NCBI RefSeq assembly: GCF_050596425.1
Contig: NZ_CP192292.1
Location: forward strand, 2,418,001-2,482,000
Source of the DNA: G963665925 sp050596425
Lineage (GTDB): Bacteria; Bacillota; Clostridia; Peptostreptococcales; Acidaminobacteraceae
Direction: 5' to 3'
DNA length: 64,000 bases
Within the stretch, counting starts at the first letter, position 1; the number at the start of each line of letters is the position of its first letter. The notes under the pieces were generated by a model. The model ran no database searches. It was not told the origin of the DNA and saw only the letters and a list, made by a program, of their open reading frames with translations. A program made the position numbers and the translations under genes. Shown here piece by piece: positions 34,025 through 43,311 of the stretch.

Positions 34025-35131
34025 ATGAAAAAACTCACGAAATTTGGCGTATTGCTACTAGCAATGGTCATGATCCTTGCTGCTTGTGGTGGTCAGACAA
34101 CCACAGAAGCACCAGCAGATTCTGAAAGTGCAGATGAAGTTGCAACAATCGGATTTATCTATGTTGGACCTATCGGTGATGGTGGCTGGACCTATGCCCA
34201 TGATGAGGGTCGTCAATATGTAGAAGAAGAACTTGGTGTAAAAACCCTTTATAAAGAATCAGTGCCTGAAGGTCCAGAAGTTGAAAAAGTTATAGCTGAT
34301 ATGGTGGATCAGGGCGCAAGCGTTATTTTTGCGACGAGCTTTGGTTATATGGACTATGTTGAAAAAATGTCAAAAGAGTTCCCAGATGTTAAGTTTCTAC
34401 ACTGCTCTGGTTATAAGAGCACAGAGAATATGAACAACTACTTTGGTAGAATGTACGAGCCACGTTTCCTATCTGGTATTGCAGCAGGCCTACAAACAGA
34501 AACAAACAAAATTGGTTATGTTGCGGCATTTGAAATCCCAGAGGTTATCAGAGGCATCAATGCATTCACTCTTGGTGTACAGGCTGTTAATCCTGAAGCA
34601 GAAGTGAATGTTAAATGGACGCATACTTGGTATGATCCAGCAAAAGAAAAAGAAGCTGCAAAGGCTCTTCTTGATGAAGGCAGCGATGTTATAGCTCAAC
34701 ACCAAGATACAGCAGGTCCGCAACAGGCAGCTGAAGAGCGTGGTGCGTTTGCAATCGGCTACAACACAATTTCAGAAGATAAGGCACCAAAAGCATACTT
34801 AACGGCACCGATCTGGAACTGGGGCGGTTACTACAAGGCTCAAGTTGAAGCGGCATTAAATGGTGAGTGGGAAGCAAACAACGTGTGGTTTGGTATGAGT
34901 GAAGGCATGGTTGATATTGCGCCACTGACTGAGAATGCAAAAGAAGAAGCTGGTGTAGTTATAGAAGAATACAAGGCTAAAATTCTTGACGGCGAGTTCA
35001 AAGTGTTTGAGGGCGTTCTTACAAAACAAGATGGAACAACTGTTGGTGAAGAAGGCAAAGTCTTTGAAGATGGGGATCTATTATCAATGGATTACTTTAT
35101 CAAAGGCGTAAACGGTAAAATTGAGAATTAG
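34025..35131 (+). CDS. nupN: BMP-family nucleoside-binding lipoprotein
   Basis: This 368-residue protein has a lipobox at LILAACGG. The mature part is a BMP/PnrA-type periplasmic-binding fold: VATIGFIYVGPIGDGGWTYAHDEGRQYVEEELG, GASVIFATSFGYMD, YFGRMYEPRFLSGIAAG, and IAQHQDTAGPQQAAEERG. PnrA-type proteins bind purine nucleosides with the conserved Asp and aromatic residues. It feeds the ABC importer encoded next. The guanine-class riboswitch supports guanosine or related purine nucleosides as substrate, matching B. subtilis NupNOPQ. Confidence 0.92.
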   Translation: MKKLTKFGVLLLAMVMILAACGGQTTTEAPADSESADEVATIGFIYVGPIGDGGWTYAHDEGRQYVEEELGVKTLYKESVPEGPEVEKVIADMVDQGASVIFATSFGYMDYVEKMSKEFPDVKFLHCSGYKSTENMNNYFGRMYEPRFLSGIAAGLQTETNKIGYVAAFEIPEVIRGINAFTLGVQAVNPEAEVNVKWTHTWYDPAKEKEAAKALLDEGSDVIAQHQDTAGPQQAAEERGAFAIGYNTISEDKAPKAYLTAPIWNWGGYYKAQVEAALNGEWEANNVWFGMSEGMVDIAPLTENAKEEAGVVIEEYKAKILDGEFKVFEGVLTKQDGTTVGEEGKVFEDGDLLSMDYFIKGVNGKIEN

Positions 35132-35145
35132 TCGGAGATAAAAAA

Positions 35146-36738
35146 ATGAATGTCATTGAGCTAAAAAATATAACGAAAATATTCGGAACAGTCACAGCCA
35201 ATGACCATGTTAATTTTGATCTTAAATCATCAGAGATACACGCAATACTCGGAGAGAACGGTGCAGGGAAGAGTTCTCTTATGAATGTACTTGCAGGTGT
35301 GTATCAGCCAGATTTTGGTGAGATTTATTTACGAGGAGACAGGGTATCTATCCCGTCTCCTCGTCATTCTATTAAGATGGGCATTGGAATGATTCATCAG
35401 CACTTTAAGTTGGTTGAGTGTCATACTGTTCTTGAAAACATGGTCACAGGTGTGGCGGGCGGGTTCTTTCTAGGTCAGAAAAAACTTGCAAGGGAGATTG
35501 AAAGTTTATCAGAAAAATATGGTTTAAAAATCAATCCCCATGCGCGACTGGATACTCTTTCTGTTGCCGAAAAACAAAGGGTGGAAATCCTTAAAGTCCT
35601 ATACAGGGGGGCAAAAGTTCTCATACTGGATGAACCGACAGCTGTGCTGACCCCACAAGAAACTGATAATTTATTTGAGATCCTTAGAAAATTAAAAGAT
35701 GATGGTCACTCTATGATTATTATCACACATAAACTGGATGAGGTTATTGCCATTAGTGATAGAATCACAGTTATGCGTAAGGGCAAGAAGATTAAGACGC
35801 TTAAAAACGAAAATTTAAGCCCGCGAGAACTGACGAATGAAATGGTTGGAGCATCAGTTGAGCTGACTATTGAGTGCCCTGAAAGCACTTGTGAAGAAAG
35901 ACTTCTGCTCGTAAAAGATTTAAGCGTTAAAAACGCCGATCAAAGAAGTGTTCTTGACCGGGTCAGCTTTGATATACGAAGTGGCGAAATACTCGGGGTT
36001 GCTGGAGTGGCAGGCAGTGGTCAAAAAGAACTGTGCGAATCCATAGCAGGTCTTGAGACAGTTAATACGGGATCAATAATCTTTAAAAAAGAAGATATAA
36101 CAGGACGTTCTCCTAAGGAAATCATGGAACTTGGAATCTCAATGAGTTTTGTGCCCGAGGATAGACTGGGTATGGGGCTGGTTGCCGGTATGGACCTGGT
36201 TGAAAATGTTCTGCTTAAATCCTATAGAGATCAAAAAGGTATTTTTGTGGACCGGGAAAGCGCTAAAGCCCATGCTGAAATGTTGGTAGACAAATTAAGT
36301 ATTGATACACCAAGCGTTCACACTAGGGTCAGTCAATTATCGGGAGGCAATATTCAAAAAGTCCTTCTTGGTCGTGAAATTGAGATGCAACCGGAACTCA
36401 TAATTACAGCCTATCCTGCAAGAGGTCTCGACGTGGGATCAGCTCACAAGGTATATGACCTGCTCAATGAACAAAAGATGATGGATAACGGGATTATGTT
36501 TATCGGTGAAGATCTTGATGTGTTGCTGGAAATATCGGATAGAATCATGGTTCTTTGTGAAGGTAAGATCACAGGAATTGTGGATGCAAAGAGCGTTTCG
36601 AAGGAAGACCTTGGCTATTTAATGGCGGGAAGATCACTGACCGATGTTGTAAGTGAAAATCGAGTTCACGCTGGTCGTAAAAGTCATCAAGAGAAGAACC
36701 CAAGTCATGATATGACCAGTTCAGAAGGAGGCTTTTAA
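35146..36738 (+). CDS. nupO: Nucleoside ABC transporter ATPase, two nucleotide-binding domains
   Basis: The protein has 530 residues. NBD1 has GENGAGKSS, a signature LSVAEKQRVEIL and Walker B VLILDEPTAVL. NBD2 has a degenerate P-loop GVAGSGQKE, signature LSGGNIQKVLLGREI and Walker B LIITAYPARGLDVGS lacking the catalytic acid, as is normal for this YufO/RbsA-like family. It powers nucleoside import. The C-terminal about 20 residues (HAGRKSHQEKNPSHD) are a charged extension. It lies 14 bp after the lipoprotein and ends at the permease start. Confidence 0.93.
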   Translation: MNVIELKNITKIFGTVTANDHVNFDLKSSEIHAILGENGAGKSSLMNVLAGVYQPDFGEIYLRGDRVSIPSPRHSIKMGIGMIHQHFKLVECHTVLENMVTGVAGGFFLGQKKLAREIESLSEKYGLKINPHARLDTLSVAEKQRVEILKVLYRGAKVLILDEPTAVLTPQETDNLFEILRKLKDDGHSMIIITHKLDEVIAISDRITVMRKGKKIKTLKNENLSPRELTNEMVGASVELTIECPESTCEERLLLVKDLSVKNADQRSVLDRVSFDIRSGEILGVAGVAGSGQKELCESIAGLETVNTGSIIFKKEDITGRSPKEIMELGISMSFVPEDRLGMGLVAGMDLVENVLLKSYRDQKGIFVDRESAKAHAEMLVDKLSIDTPSVHTRVSQLSGGNIQKVLLGREIEMQPELIITAYPARGLDVGSAHKVYDLLNEQKMMDNGIMFIGEDLDVLLEISDRIMVLCEGKITGIVDAKSVSKEDLGYLMAGRSLTDVVSENRVHAGRKSHQEKNPSHDMTSSEGGF

Positions 36739-37854
36739 ATGCTTAGAATAGCAAAACGTGAATCCATTTCCAAGCGTAAGGCAACCTTTGTTCGACTCAG
36801 TGGCATATTTTTATCACTTGTTTTAATGTCTGCCTTTCTTTTGACGATGGGTCTGAATCCATTTAAAGTTTACCATGCCATGATTATGGGATGTTTTGGG
36901 TCCTTTTATAGATTCAAAGAAACCATAGAGCTTATGATTCCTCTATCACTGGCTGCTATTGGTATTATGATTGCATTTAAGATGAAATTTTGGAATATTG
37001 GTGCTGAAGGTCAAATTCTTATGGGCGGGATGGCTGCAACGTTTGTGGCTTTAAACGCCCCAGATCTACCTAAGGGCATGCTTCTTCTATTAATGGGGGC
37101 TGCATCACTTGTAGCTGGTGGATTATGGGCTTTTATTCCTGCGGTCTTTAAAGTGAAATTTGAAACAAACGAAACGCTATTCACCTTGATGCTCAATTAT
37201 ATTGCTATAAAATTCATCATTTACTTGCAATATGGACCTTGGAAAGATCCAGGTGCTATGGGTTTTCCTAAAATACCGAATTTTACTGATAACGCACTGA
37301 TTCCAGACCTATTCGGAGTGCATATAGGTTGGCTCATTCTGCTGACATGTACAGTATTATTTTATATTATTCTCACCAAGACTAAACTTGGCTATGAAGT
37401 TTCTGTTATTGGTGAAAGTCAAAACACCGCACGCTATGCGGGGATGAATGTCAATCGAGTGGTGCTTCTTTCCCTATTTATTTCGGGGGCTGTATGTGGC
37501 TTGGTGGGTATGATTCAAGCATCTGGCGTAGCGGGAACGCTGACATCAGAGCTGTCTGGTGGTATGGGCTACACAGCAATTATTGTTGCATGGCTTTCAC
37601 AAATGAAAGTCCAGTTTGTGCCTGTGATTGGTCTTTTATTTGCAGTTCTTGTACAAGGGGCTTCCTATATTCAAACAGCCTTTCAGATTCCGCAAAGTGC
37701 TGCTGAAATCCTTCAGGGGATTATCCTTTTCTTTGCACTGGGCAGTGAATTCTTTGTGAATTACACACTGCACCATGTGAATAAGAATGAAGACACAAGT
37801 AAAAGAGAGACTTCTAGTAATAATGTGAAAAAGGGGGTGGCAGCCAATGAGTAG
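36739..37854 (+). CDS. nupP: Nucleoside ABC transporter permease
   Basis: This 371-residue permease of the YufP/BPD_transp_2 type has about nine transmembrane helices. The conserved stretch KMKFWNIGAEGQILMGG (about residues 75-91) and the coupling-loop region VIGESQNTARYAGMNV are present. It starts directly after the ATPase stop and overlaps the second permease by 8 bp. The two permeases should form a heterodimeric channel for purine nucleosides. Confidence 0.93.
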   Translation: MLRIAKRESISKRKATFVRLSGIFLSLVLMSAFLLTMGLNPFKVYHAMIMGCFGSFYRFKETIELMIPLSLAAIGIMIAFKMKFWNIGAEGQILMGGMAATFVALNAPDLPKGMLLLLMGAASLVAGGLWAFIPAVFKVKFETNETLFTLMLNYIAIKFIIYLQYGPWKDPGAMGFPKIPNFTDNALIPDLFGVHIGWLILLTCTVLFYIILTKTKLGYEVSVIGESQNTARYAGMNVNRVVLLSLFISGAVCGLVGMIQASGVAGTLTSELSGGMGYTAIIVAWLSQMKVQFVPVIGLLFAVLVQGASYIQTAFQIPQSAAEILQGIILFFALGSEFFVNYTLHHVNKNEDTSKRETSSNNVKKGVAANE

Positions 37855-38776
37855 TTTACTGTTTTTTAGTGCTGCTGTTCAAGCGGGCACACCACTGCTG
37901 TTTGCAACAATTGGAGAAATCATGACTGAGAAGTCTGGAAACCTTAACTTAGGGGTGGAAGGGCTTATGCTGATTGGCGCTGTAGCTGGTTTTGCAGCAG
38001 GCATGGCCACTCAAAGCGCAGTCTTAGCTATCTTTTTTGCGGCTATAGCTGGCGCAGGTGCAGGGGCTATATACGCATTTTTAACTGTGACATTAAGAGC
38101 CAATCAAGTTGTGACTGGACTGTCCCTGACTATTTTTGGAACAGGGGTGTCAGGCTATGCAGGCAAATACCTTATGGGTCAAGTTCTTCCAGAAACAATG
38201 AAGGCTGCATTTGTTAATATCAAAATTCCTGTTCTGGGATCCATCCCCTATCTGGGAGAAATATTTTTCAATCAGAATGTGTTTGTCTATTTTGGATATT
38301 TTCTAGCTGTGGGCATGGGACTTTATCTGGGACACACAAGATTTGGACTTAACCTGAGAACTGTGGGTGAGAATCCCTATGCAGCGGATGCTTCAGGTGT
38401 TGAAGTGAACCTTTATAAATACGTGCATATTATGATTGGCAGTGCCATCTCCGCACTGGGAGGCGCCTACTTGTCACTGGTTTACGTTCCAGCATGGCAA
38501 GACAATGTCACAGCAGGCCGTGGATGGATTGCCGTGGCTTTAGTTATCTTTGCCATGTGGAGCCCGTACAAGGCCATATTTGGAGCTATTTTATTCGGAG
38601 GTCTTGATATTATAGGCTTTAGAATCCAGTCAATGGATATACATGTATCTCAATATCTTATTGATATGACGCCATACGTTGTTACCATACTTGTGCTCAT
38701 ACTCAATTCGGTCTTTAAAAAGCGTGATCAGGCCCCAGGCGGTTTAAGTGTCTCATATTTTAGAGAAGCGCGTTAG
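37847..38776 (+). CDS. nupQ: Nucleoside ABC transporter permease
   Basis: This 309-residue permease of the YufQ type has about eight transmembrane helices. Conserved parts are IMTEKSGNLNLGVEGLMLIGA (about residues 25-45) and the loop LRTVGENPYAADASGV. GTGGCAGCC context and an 8-bp overlap with the upstream permease suggest translational coupling. It is the last gene of the importer operon; no terminator lies directly after it, and a hairpin at 39096-39135 may serve. Confidence 0.93.
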   Translation: MSSLLFFSAAVQAGTPLLFATIGEIMTEKSGNLNLGVEGLMLIGAVAGFAAGMATQSAVLAIFFAAIAGAGAGAIYAFLTVTLRANQVVTGLSLTIFGTGVSGYAGKYLMGQVLPETMKAAFVNIKIPVLGSIPYLGEIFFNQNVFVYFGYFLAVGMGLYLGHTRFGLNLRTVGENPYAADASGVEVNLYKYVHIMIGSAISALGGAYLSLVYVPAWQDNVTAGRGWIAVALVIFAMWSPYKAIFGAILFGGLDIIGFRIQSMDIHVSQYLIDMTPYVVTILVLILNSVFKKRDQAPGGLSVSYFREAR

Positions 38777-38860
38777 AAATACTTTATACTATGGACGAGA
38801 TGTGTTTGAGTAAGAGTCGATGACAGATATATTATTCGAAGACTTGAATTTGTTGATCTT

Positions 38861-38937
38861 AGACCTAGATTTAGACTTAGACCCAGACTTAGACCCAGAC
38901 TTAGACCTAGACTTAGACCTAGACCTGGACCTAGACC
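38861..38937 (+). repeat. Hexanucleotide tandem repeat (AGACYT type)
   Basis: About thirteen copies of a 6-bp unit, mainly AGACTT, AGACCT and AGACCC, run head to tail 85 bp after the importer operon. Both strands stay open through it (encoding Asp-Leu repeats on plus), but it has no start signals and looks non-coding. Strand slippage could change its length. Confidence 0.85.
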
Positions 38938-39095
38938 ATAGTATATTGGGATATATATGCTTGAAAGAATTTTTGAGATGGAAGTATGATGTTACAAACG
39001 TGGCAAGTTTTATAAGGTCATGACGCTTATGAAGACATGATTCGTATATGATCATAATCCAGTCATCGGACCAATTATAAATTATAGACATAAGT

Positions 39096-39135
39096 ATAAA
39101 TCCTAGACACAAGTTTGTGTTTGGGATTTATTTTT
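39096..39135 (+). terminator. Rho-independent terminator
   Basis: ATAAATCC and GGATTTAT pair, with an inner ACACAA/TTGTGT helix, followed by TTTTTGT. It may end transcription from the nucleoside importer operon. Confidence 0.75.
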
Positions 39136-39298
39136 GTGCACTTTTGTATATTTTGAATGACGAAAAGCTTAAATGCTTAGATCAATCCTTAAATAATTAT
39201 AAGGGCATTGGCCAAAGGGAAAGTTGATCGTTTCAAATAATTTATAATAGAGGTTAGGAATTTGTTTTGATAACTTTTTAATTTTGATCAATTTAATA

Positions 39299-39480
39299 TA
39301 GTTCTATTTAGATTTAGTTACATATAGATTTAGTTCTATTTAGATTTAGTTCTACTCCAATTTAGCTTTGAATGAAGTGAGTTACATATCAATTTACATC
39401 TATTTTAAGTTAATTCCATACCAATTCCGTTTTATTCCAAATTCGTTTTATTTTAATTTTGAAAATCTAATTTGATTTAG
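39299..39480. repeat. AT-rich imperfect repeats
   Basis: Units of the type GTTCTATTTAGATTTA recur with variation (TTAGTTACATATAGA, TTTTATTCCAAATTC). There is no ORF. The stretch 39136-39600 otherwise shows nothing but AT-rich sequence. Confidence 0.5.
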
Positions 39481-39623
39481 GCAGCGGCTTGAATCTGGTA
39501 GTTTAATAACCTGTAAATTTGTCTGGTTTTGAAATCCGTTCAAATTTTGAGAATTTTGTGCTGAATAACTGGATTGTGCTTATAGTCTGTTAGTGGAATC
39601 AAAATATAATTTAATAATCAATA

Positions 39624-39885
39624 CATCAATAATCAATACATCAAGAACCAATACTTCAATAATCAAAGAGCAATACATCAAAGAGCAATACATCAAGAAC
39701 CAATACATCAAGAACCAATACATCAAGAACCAATACATCAAGAACCAATACATCAAGAACCAATACATCAAGAACCAATACATCAAGAACCAATACATCA
39801 AGAACCAATACATCAAAGAGCAATACTTCAAAAACCAATACATCAAAGAGCAATACATCAAGAACCAATACTTCAAAAACTAATA
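39624..39885. repeat. 15-bp minisatellite
   Basis: About seventeen units of CATCAAGAACCAATA and variants (CATCAAAGAGCAATA, CTTCAAAAACCAATA) occur; eight are identical and consecutive at 39691-39810. Because 15 is a multiple of three, several frames stay open, giving Ile-Lys-Asn-Gln-Tyr repeats on plus, but there is no ribosome binding site. I treat it as non-coding. Confidence 0.9.
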
Positions 39886-40088
39886 CTCTAATAGTCAATC
39901 ATAGCTTTGAAATCAGTTTAAATTCATCATCCTCTTTGTGTTCTGGAATCTATTAAAAATAATGAATCTGATGTTTATAGTGTGAAGTTTATAGGAAATC
40001 TTATAAATTGCTAAAATAGCCTAGGAAATTAAACTAAAACTTACAGGAATTTGGTATAATTGGAATGAACAAATATTGAGGAGGTTCT

Positions 40089-40652
40089 ATGACAAATTTA
40101 TATTTTGTAAGACATTCAAAAATAGAGTACACACATGATGATCACTCAAGACAGCTCTCTGAAGAAGGTAAAAAGAGTGTACCCAGAGTTACAAAGGCAT
40201 TCAAAGATATACAAATCGATCAAATTGTATCGAGTCCATATATACGTGCAGTTGATACCATAAAAGGCATTGCAGAGACAAAGTCCATGAACATTCGAAC
40301 ATATGATGACCTTAGAGAAAGAAAAGTATCTAATGTGTTCATTGATGATTTTCAAACCTATACGAAAAAGCAATGGCATGATTTTTGTTTTAAACTTGAA
40401 GGCGGCGAGTCATTAAAAGAAGTCCAAAAACGAGGTTCTTCAGTTATTGACGAAATTGTTAAAAAAAATCAGGGACAGAACATAGTTGTTGGAACACATG
40501 GAACTTTTTTAGCTGTAATTCTAAAGCATTATGATGATCGTATAGATTTCGAATTTTGGAGAAATCTAAAAATGCCAGATATATACAAGGCGACATTTGA
40601 CATAATAAATGATAAGTGTGAGATGGTATCTCTAGAGAATATAAAATTGTAA
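40089..40652 (+). CDS. Histidine phosphatase superfamily protein
   Basis: This 187-residue protein has the phosphoglycerate-mutase-type catalytic motif LYFVRHSKIEYTHDD (residues 4-18; RHS replaces the common RHG), QIVSSPYIRAVDTI (second Arg) and VVGTHGTF (second His). It dephosphorylates an unknown small molecule or protein. GAGGAGG and a TATAAT-like box (TTTGGTATAATTGG at about 40050) precede the ATG. It lies just outside the array, is not enclosed by attC sites and reads toward the array. A different histidine phosphatase is a cassette gene at 56200-56727. Confidence 0.85.
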   Translation: MTNLYFVRHSKIEYTHDDHSRQLSEEGKKSVPRVTKAFKDIQIDQIVSSPYIRAVDTIKGIAETKSMNIRTYDDLRERKVSNVFIDDFQTYTKKQWHDFCFKLEGGESLKEVQKRGSSVIDEIVKKNQGQNIVVGTHGTFLAVILKHYDDRIDFEFWRNLKMPDIYKATFDIINDKCEMVSLENIKL

Positions 40653-40659
40653 TATATGT

Positions 40660-40885
40660 CTTAATACCTAATGTTTCTACGACATGGATATAGGCTTTTT
40701 CAAATGTTTTTACGACTTAAGCAAATTGAATAACGGATTTATATGCGACATGACTTCAAGAGGTGATTTCCTGCGAGTCTGATTTTTCAAGGGTTCTGAC
40801 ATAATGAGAAATTAAGATTAAGTCGTTTAAACATTTAGTAAGGCGTCGTAAATATTATATGGGGTGTCGTGAATAGGTTAGTTAG
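40660..40885 (+). other. Candidate attI-like region at the array's left end
   Basis: Three direct TACGAC-like motifs start at 40678, 40711 and 40744, exactly 33 bp apart, the first two inside ATGTTTYTACGAC. Three inverted GTCGT motifs follow at 40821, 40845 and 40866. The segment 40818-40834 nearly mirrors 40704-40720. The region ends in GTTAGTTAG^TTGG, where the first cassette begins (40882). An integron primary site with integrase-binding repeats would sit exactly here. It matches none of the three attC families. This is inference from position and repeats. Confidence 0.45.
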
Positions 40886-41714
40886 TTGGCATTATCCACT
40901 TTCAAGTTTAAGAAGTTAGTTAAATTGGCACGTTAATGTTGGTATGGGCTGTGCATTAACGCCTCTGAATGAAGAGGGGGTAATGAATTTTGCATTAGTG
41001 ACTTGTTCTTTCAAACAAAATTCAGCGCTTTGAATACGTTGAGAGGGTAATGTTTATCTGACTGCATTTCACTAAATAAGTAGGTGCTTGCAAGGAATTA
41101 AGTCGGCATATGAGTTTATCGTACTCATTAGTATAGACTCAAGGCTCCACGGTTTTCGTCATTCAAATTGCATCTAGGTTTGTTGGGCCTTCATATACAT
41201 TTGGCTTTATACTTCGGCCATATTATTAGCTTCAATTTCATAATTAAAGAGTTTAGGGGAATTAGTATATTTTCTTGTTTAACTGTAGGCCTTACATCTA
41301 GCTCCGAATGACTAGCTTTCTATATGCAACTTGAAATCGAAAATCGCCTGATACGAAAAGAGAGCAAGCACTGGTCATCGTAGAGAACACTCAAAAGCAG
41401 CGCTGAATTCAGTTTGAACAAGCCTGGTTGTGAGGAGAGAAATGATGCTTTTAAATTAGAACGGCTGAAGTTATTTTTGAATTTTACAGTGCCAATTATC
41501 CGTGATCAGAGTGCACAGCTCCAAATTTACTATGGGGGTTGATTTCCTTGAATGAAAGTATCTTAGACTTGGCGATCGCACTAAATAGGAAGTGGTAATA
41601 TTCCGCTGAGAAGTGTCCAAGACATTTACGTGCTAGGTATCTTAATGTAATTCTACATCTCGCTAAATGAGTCTGTTGGTTTACTATACTTCAACACATC
41701 ATTCATGCAACGCC
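40882..41714. other. Cassette 1: ORF-less sequence, copy 1
   Basis: There is no ORF over 60 codons on either strand. The whole cassette, with its attC, is 959 bp, the same length as cassette 4 (44640-45598), to which it aligns end to end at roughly nine in ten bases by eye. A conserved hairpin pairs GGC(AC)GTTAATG with CATTAACGCC near 40928-40962. It could be a regulatory RNA, a promoter cassette or a decayed gene. Confidence 0.7.
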
Positions 41715-41846
41715 ATCTAACACAGTGGTTCCAGACATTCCCCTCGTATTATACGAATTGGGGAATTTTTAATTGGTCTCTTATGTTAAAATATAGAAGA
41801 GTATATATAAAGTGGGGAACGATCTTGAACCATGGGAACGTTAGGC
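41715..41846 (+). repeat. attC site 1 (type B, with terminator and -10)
   Basis: The R'' box ATCTAAC and R' box GTTAGGC both match the integron consensus RYYYAAC / GTTRRRY. The centre holds ATTCCCC...GGGGAAT plus TTTTT (41737-41770), then TGTTAAAAT. Confidence 0.9.
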
Positions 41847-41910
41847 ACAATTCAAAACAACGGTTAAATAATGAATAGCTTAAAACAGTCGCATTATGAG
41901 GTAGGTTAAC

Positions 41911-42378
41911 ATGAAAAGTTGGTCGATAGTACCAAATTATGAGGAATCACCCGCAAGTGAATCCTTGATTTCAATCAATATGAAGTTGACTTTGGAAAAT
42001 ATTGAATTACCATACATTGTCGATATTGATGGCTGGTATGACGCAGTATTATCAGAAGGAAAAATAGCATTATTTACATGTGAATGTGGTAACTTCGGGT
42101 GTGGTGGTTATTACATGAAAGTATCTCATAGTAACAAAAGTTTAATCTTAAGAAACAGGTATAATCCGCTTAATAAAAATGAGTTACTTGAAGAGTTGTA
42201 TTTTGAAATTGAATGGGAAGATGTATTTTGGATTTATACTGAGTTTGTTGACTACATTGAAGAAATACATGAGAAATATCCACAACATGAAATCTGTATT
42301 GGAACATATAGCGACAACTTGGTTGATCAACTAGATAAATATTTAGGAGTTTATGATTTTCTAAGAAGTAAGTTTTAA
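41911..42378 (+). CDS. Cassette 2 hypothetical protein
   Basis: This 155-residue acidic soluble protein has a short Cys/Gly cluster FTCECGNFGCGGYYMKVSH (about residues 53-71), which could bind a metal. AGGTAGG lies upstream of the ATG. It shares its cassette with the membrane gene that follows. I do not recognise a family; the CxCxxxxCGG layout occurs in small uncharacterised proteins. Confidence 0.65.
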   Translation: MKSWSIVPNYEESPASESLISINMKLTLENIELPYIVDIDGWYDAVLSEGKIALFTCECGNFGCGGYYMKVSHSNKSLILRNRYNPLNKNELLEELYFEIEWEDVFWIYTEFVDYIEEIHEKYPQHEICIGTYSDNLVDQLDKYLGVYDFLRSKF

Positions 42379-42542
42379 TAGATCTAGTTAGTCAAAAAAG
42401 CAGTATTATTTTCAAATCTATCATGTTTAGAACGATTTTCTTAGCTCATACTGAGAGTGTATTGATGAAACGAAAGTTTTATAATAAATGAGGGAATGAA
42501 TGTCAGCCATGAAGTTAGTAATACTAGTTGAGGAGTATTAAA

Positions 42543-43004
42543 TTGAATGAAAGCCAAGCGAAAATAGGAGTAATAAGTTACATATTATTTCTCATAATGT
42601 ATATGTTTATTACCATGATAAGAATATACTCAACAAAGAGAAAGGAATACTCAGGTTCTAGTAGGATTCATATCCTCAAATTAACTATGAAGGATTTCTT
42701 CTCGCGTAATGCATTAACATATAGTGGTCGTGCTTTTGCTGCTATGTTAGCAGTGGCTGTTGTCCTTGGGGTATCTGTAATTGGGATTGTTGTAGGTGCG
42801 ATATTTCAGCTTGTTTTGCTAAGAGTGTTTTGTGTTTTATCAGGTTTGGTATTCGGCTATTTCTTAGTGAAAACTATTATTGATACCACACGTTCCATAG
42901 AGGAAGAAGGACTAAAAACGACAATCAAAATGGATTATAGAGGTGTTATATCTTTATTCGTATTTTTAATGTTTTTATACTCATACTCGATCAAATCAAG
43001 TTAA
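42543..43004 (+). CDS. Cassette 2 membrane protein
   Basis: The protein has about 153 residues. I prefer TTG at 42543 because GAGGAG lies 7 nt before it; a TTG at 42528 in the same frame overlaps that site. It has hydrophobic segments at about 8-27, 62-84, 88-112 and 134-150. No family is recognised. It ends 43 bp before its attC. Confidence 0.6.
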   Translation: MNESQAKIGVISYILFLIMYMFITMIRIYSTKRKEYSGSSRIHILKLTMKDFFSRNALTYSGRAFAAMLAVAVVLGVSVIGIVVGAIFQLVLLRVFCVLSGLVFGYFLVKTIIDTTRSIEEEGLKTTIKMDYRGVISLFVFLMFLYSYSIKSS

Positions 43005-43047
43005 AGTAACTACGAAATCAGTGAATAGAAGAGTTGTTTTGAACAAT

Positions 43048-43182
43048 GCCTAACACAGCGGTGTCCCGCCATTCGCCTTCTGGTTACTGGGTTTTGGAAT
43101 GTTCCGCAGTGAAATGTTTGTACGACACTGAAAGTATTGAAATAGCTAGGGTGAACGAGCGTGAACCGTGGGAACGTTATGT
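43048..43182 (+). repeat. attC site 2 (type A)
   Basis: R'' GCCTAAC is the complement of the cassette 2 start GTTAGGC. R' is GTTATGT. Arms CGGT...ATTCGCC and GAACGAGC...ACCG pair imperfectly. Confidence 0.9.
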
Positions 43183-43311
43183 AACAGTTTTAAACCAGTT
43201 AGTGTTGATTAAGACAAAGCTATTTGATCGTAGCATAGCAAACCAGGAATTTTGTGCACATTGAAAAATATCAGTAGTAAAGTATCAAACAATTATTGAA
43301 AGGCAGATTCA

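Noticed and set aside
38820..39023. Asp-Leu repeat frame over the hexamer tract
   Set aside because: Same reason: a 6-bp repeat keeps frames open on both strands; no translation signals.
39593..39883. Open frames of pentapeptide-like repeats (Ile-Lys-Asn-Gln-Tyr) on plus and Leu/Val-rich repeats on minus
   Set aside because: They are by-products of a 15-bp tandem repeat, open in several frames, without Shine-Dalgarno or start context.
43046..43264. 72-codon frame running through attC 2
   Set aside because: It is mostly the attC sequence read through, with no ribosome binding site; similar short frames arise in other attC copies.
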